Below, piece after piece: positions 5,761 through 6,545 of a stretch of 6,545 nucleotides of DNA (the stretch's first letter is position 1; every line of letters starts with the position of its first letter). Source of the stretch: Thermoleophilia bacterium (GTDB taxonomy: Bacteria; Actinomycetota; Thermoleophilia; Gaiellales; SKUG01); assembly GCA_025964455.1 (NCBI GenBank), contig JAOPYU010000222.1, forward strand, positions 1 through 6,545, read 5' to 3'. Made by a program: the position numbers and the translations under genes. The notes under the pieces are model-generated. The model ran no database searches. It saw only the letters and a list, made by a program, of their open reading frames with translations, and was not told the origin of the DNA.

Positions 5761-6161
5761 CGCATCGGGCTCCACATGACCTCCCGGACATCGATCCACT
5801 CGTGCAGAGGCACGCCACCCGGTCCCGGCTCCGAGGAGATCCACGACGCGATCTCGAGTGCGCGTTCGCGCGACTCGACATCCAACATGTACCACCCGGC
5901 GACCAGGTCGCTCGTCTCGGGATGTGGACCGTCGGTCGTCACGGGCGCTGCGTCCTCGCCGCCGTAGCGCACCCACGTGCGCTCCGGCGTGAGCGCGGCG
6001 ACGTCGATGAGCTCGCCCGTCTCCTGGAGCGCCTCGTTGATGTTCTTGAGGAACGCCATGTGCGCCTCGACATCTGCTGGGTCCCACTGGTCCATCGGCG
6101 GGAAGGGGACGTGCTGGTCCGGTCCACCGCGGTAGTGCTTCAGGAGCAGGAACTTCGGCAT
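5757..6161 (-). CDS. YCII-related / DGPF-domain protein
   Basis: The product is 134 residues starting MPKFLLLKHYRGGP. The ferredoxin-like YCII fold is suggested by the opening strand, the helix AHMAFLKNINEALQETGELI (about 33-52), the DGPF motif present here as TTDGPHPETSDLVAGWYMLD (about 75-94), and the closing EWIDVREVMW. These proteins are small and cytoplasmic; they are typical partners of ECF42 sigma factors, though their biochemical role is not settled. Compared with the family name motif, Phe is replaced by His (DGPH). The start at 6161 has GGGAG 8 nt upstream. Its stop overlaps the sigma-factor start. A TGTCGA element about 70 nt upstream is probably the ECF42-controlled promoter, so this gene is likely the first of the operon. 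Confidence 0.9.
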   Translation of the reverse strand: MPKFLLLKHYRGGPDQHVPFPPMDQWDPADVEAHMAFLKNINEALQETGELIDVAALTPERTWVRYGGEDAAPVTTDGPHPETSDLVAGWYMLDVESRERALEIASWISSEPGPGGVPLHEWIDVREVMWSPMR

Positions 6162-6210
6162 GGTTGGTTCTCCCGTGTCGTCGCCGCGCCGTTCGCGGCC
6201 ATCACCCAGT

Positions 6211-6238
6211 GAGCGAAGCTACGCGATCGTTCTCGACA
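6211..6238 (-). promoter_or_regulatory. Candidate ECF42-dependent promoter of the DGPF operon
   Basis: On the minus strand TGTCGA (6238-6233) is followed after 17 nt by CGCTC (6215-6211). TGTCGA is the -35 motif I recall as reported for ECF42 promoters upstream of DGPF genes, and CGCTC is a fair -10. The leader to the ATG at 6161 would be about 40-45 nt. The motif match is seen; use by this sigma factor is inference. Confidence 0.6.
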
Positions 6239-6268
6239 CCGCACTCCGAACACGTTGCCCTGCACGCG

Positions 6269-6296
6269 CGAAGGCCCCGCCGGAGCAGGGCCTTCG
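6269..6296 (-). terminator. Distal hairpin terminator after the CsbD-like gene
   Basis: CGAAGGCCC (6269-6277) and GGGCCTTCG (6288-6296) form a perfect 9-bp stem; two further G-C pairs inside (GC/GC around CGGA) could extend it past one C-A mismatch. It lies 36-63 nt after the CsbD-like stop. There is no strong T-tract beyond the arm ends, as is common in high-GC actinobacteria. Confidence 0.65.
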
Positions 6297-6305
6297 GGGA
6301 GCGCG

Positions 6306-6326
6306 CCGCACGATCACCTCGTGCGG
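6306..6326 (-). terminator. Proximal hairpin after the CsbD-like gene
   Basis: CCGCACGA (6306-6313) and TCGTGCGG (6319-6326) form a perfect 8-bp stem with a 5-nt loop, TCACC, starting 5 nt after the CsbD-like stop. With the hairpin at 6269-6296 it makes a tandem pair. Confidence 0.5.
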
Positions 6327-6331
6327 TCAGC

Positions 6332-6511
6332 TCAGTCCTTGTGATCGCCGTCCAGGGCGTCCTTCACGGCGTCGCCAGCATCGTCCACCGCGCCCTTGAT
6401 GCCGCCCTTGGCCTGGTCGACCTGGCCTTCGCGCTTGAGGTCGCCATCGCCGCTCAGTGCGCCGGCTGCTTCCTTGGTTCGGCCCTTGGCCTTGTCGAGC
6501 TGCTCACCCAT
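6332..6511 (-). CDS. CsbD-like small stress-response protein
   Basis: The product is 59 residues beginning MGEQLDKAKGRTKEAAGALS. It is highly charged and rich in Ala, Gly, Lys and Asp. The CsbD pattern is clear: an AKGRTKEAAGALSGDGDLK segment, then REGQVDQAKGGIKGAVDDAG, and a short helical end. CsbD proteins are small, abundant general-stress proteins first seen in the Bacillus sigma-B regulon; their molecular role is unknown. The ATG at 6511 is chosen because GAAGGGA lies 5 nt upstream; an in-frame TTG at 6535 would add eight residues and overlap the palindrome at 6527-6538. It is monocistronic by layout, with hairpins directly downstream. Confidence 0.9.
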   Translation of the reverse strand: MGEQLDKAKGRTKEAAGALSGDGDLKREGQVDQAKGGIKGAVDDAGDAVKDALDGDHKD

Positions 6512-6516
6512 GGAGG

Positions 6517-6523
6517 TCCCTTC
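6517..6523 (-). promoter_or_regulatory. Ribosome binding site of the CsbD-like gene
   Basis: GAAGGGA on the minus strand is 5 nt from the ATG at 6511, favouring that start over the upstream in-frame TTG at 6535. Confidence 0.6.
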
Positions 6524-6526
6524 GGT

Positions 6527-6538
6527 TGGTTGCAACCA
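6527..6538. repeat. Perfect 12-bp palindrome upstream of the CsbD-like gene
   Basis: TGGTTGCAACCA equals its own reverse complement and lies 16-27 nt before the ATG at 6511. It could be an operator or part of the leader. The window ends 7 nt beyond it, so the promoter cannot be seen. Confidence 0.4.
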
Positions 6539-6545
6539 GCCTGCC

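Noticed and set aside
4375..5967. Long plus-strand open frame of about 530 codons opposite the sigma factor and cupin
   Set aside because: It is the antisense shadow of clearly recognisable minus-strand ECF42, cupin and DGPF genes; GC-rich codon use keeps the opposite strand open. Its translation shows no family pattern.

Overview
This is a GC-rich stretch with tight gene spacing, several GTG starts and overlapping stops. It looks like ordinary chromosomal DNA of a high-GC actinobacterium. The divergent HU-like protein, the LtrA protein, the ECF42 operon and the small Cys-rich domain together would suit a Thermoleophilia/Solirubrobacterales-type lineage, but that placement is inference. I see no rRNA, tRNA, CRISPR array, insertion sequence or phage gene.

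Layout. (1) 1-1151, plus: the 3' part of an LtrA-family membrane protein gene, cut by the left edge. (2) 1216-1542, minus: a divergent HU-like nucleoid protein, convergent with the LtrA gene, with a candidate hairpin between them. (3) 1543-1716: a divergent intergenic region. (4) 1717-3241, plus: a two-gene overlapping unit encoding a PAS / histidine-box / Cys-rich-domain protein, then a DUF1579-like protein. (5) 3992-3238, minus: a two-gene coupled unit encoding a small free-standing copy of the same Cys-rich domain, then a MarR-like regulator. It meets unit 4 tail to tail on one CTAG that holds both stop codons. (6) 6161-4147, minus: an apparent operon of a YCII/DGPF protein, an ECF42-type sigma factor with a C-terminal helical-repeat domain, and a cupin. 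It is preceded by a TGTCGA element matching the known ECF42 -35 motif. (7) 6511-6332, minus: a CsbD-like small stress protein followed by two tandem hairpins.

How the genes may work together. The sigma operon looks autoregulated through its own promoter. The most interesting part is the convergent pair of units 4 and 5. A domain with the pattern C-E-C-x4-C-x27-H occurs twice: fused to a PAS sensor that has a histidine box but no ATPase domain, and alone, coupled to a MarR-like regulator with a near-palindromic operator candidate in its leader. The two copies align without gaps from the first Cys to the end, with identical Cys/His spacing. This suggests an uncharacterised, possibly metal-binding or redox-sensing module used by two regulatory units side by side. 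The rest of the window matches known families.
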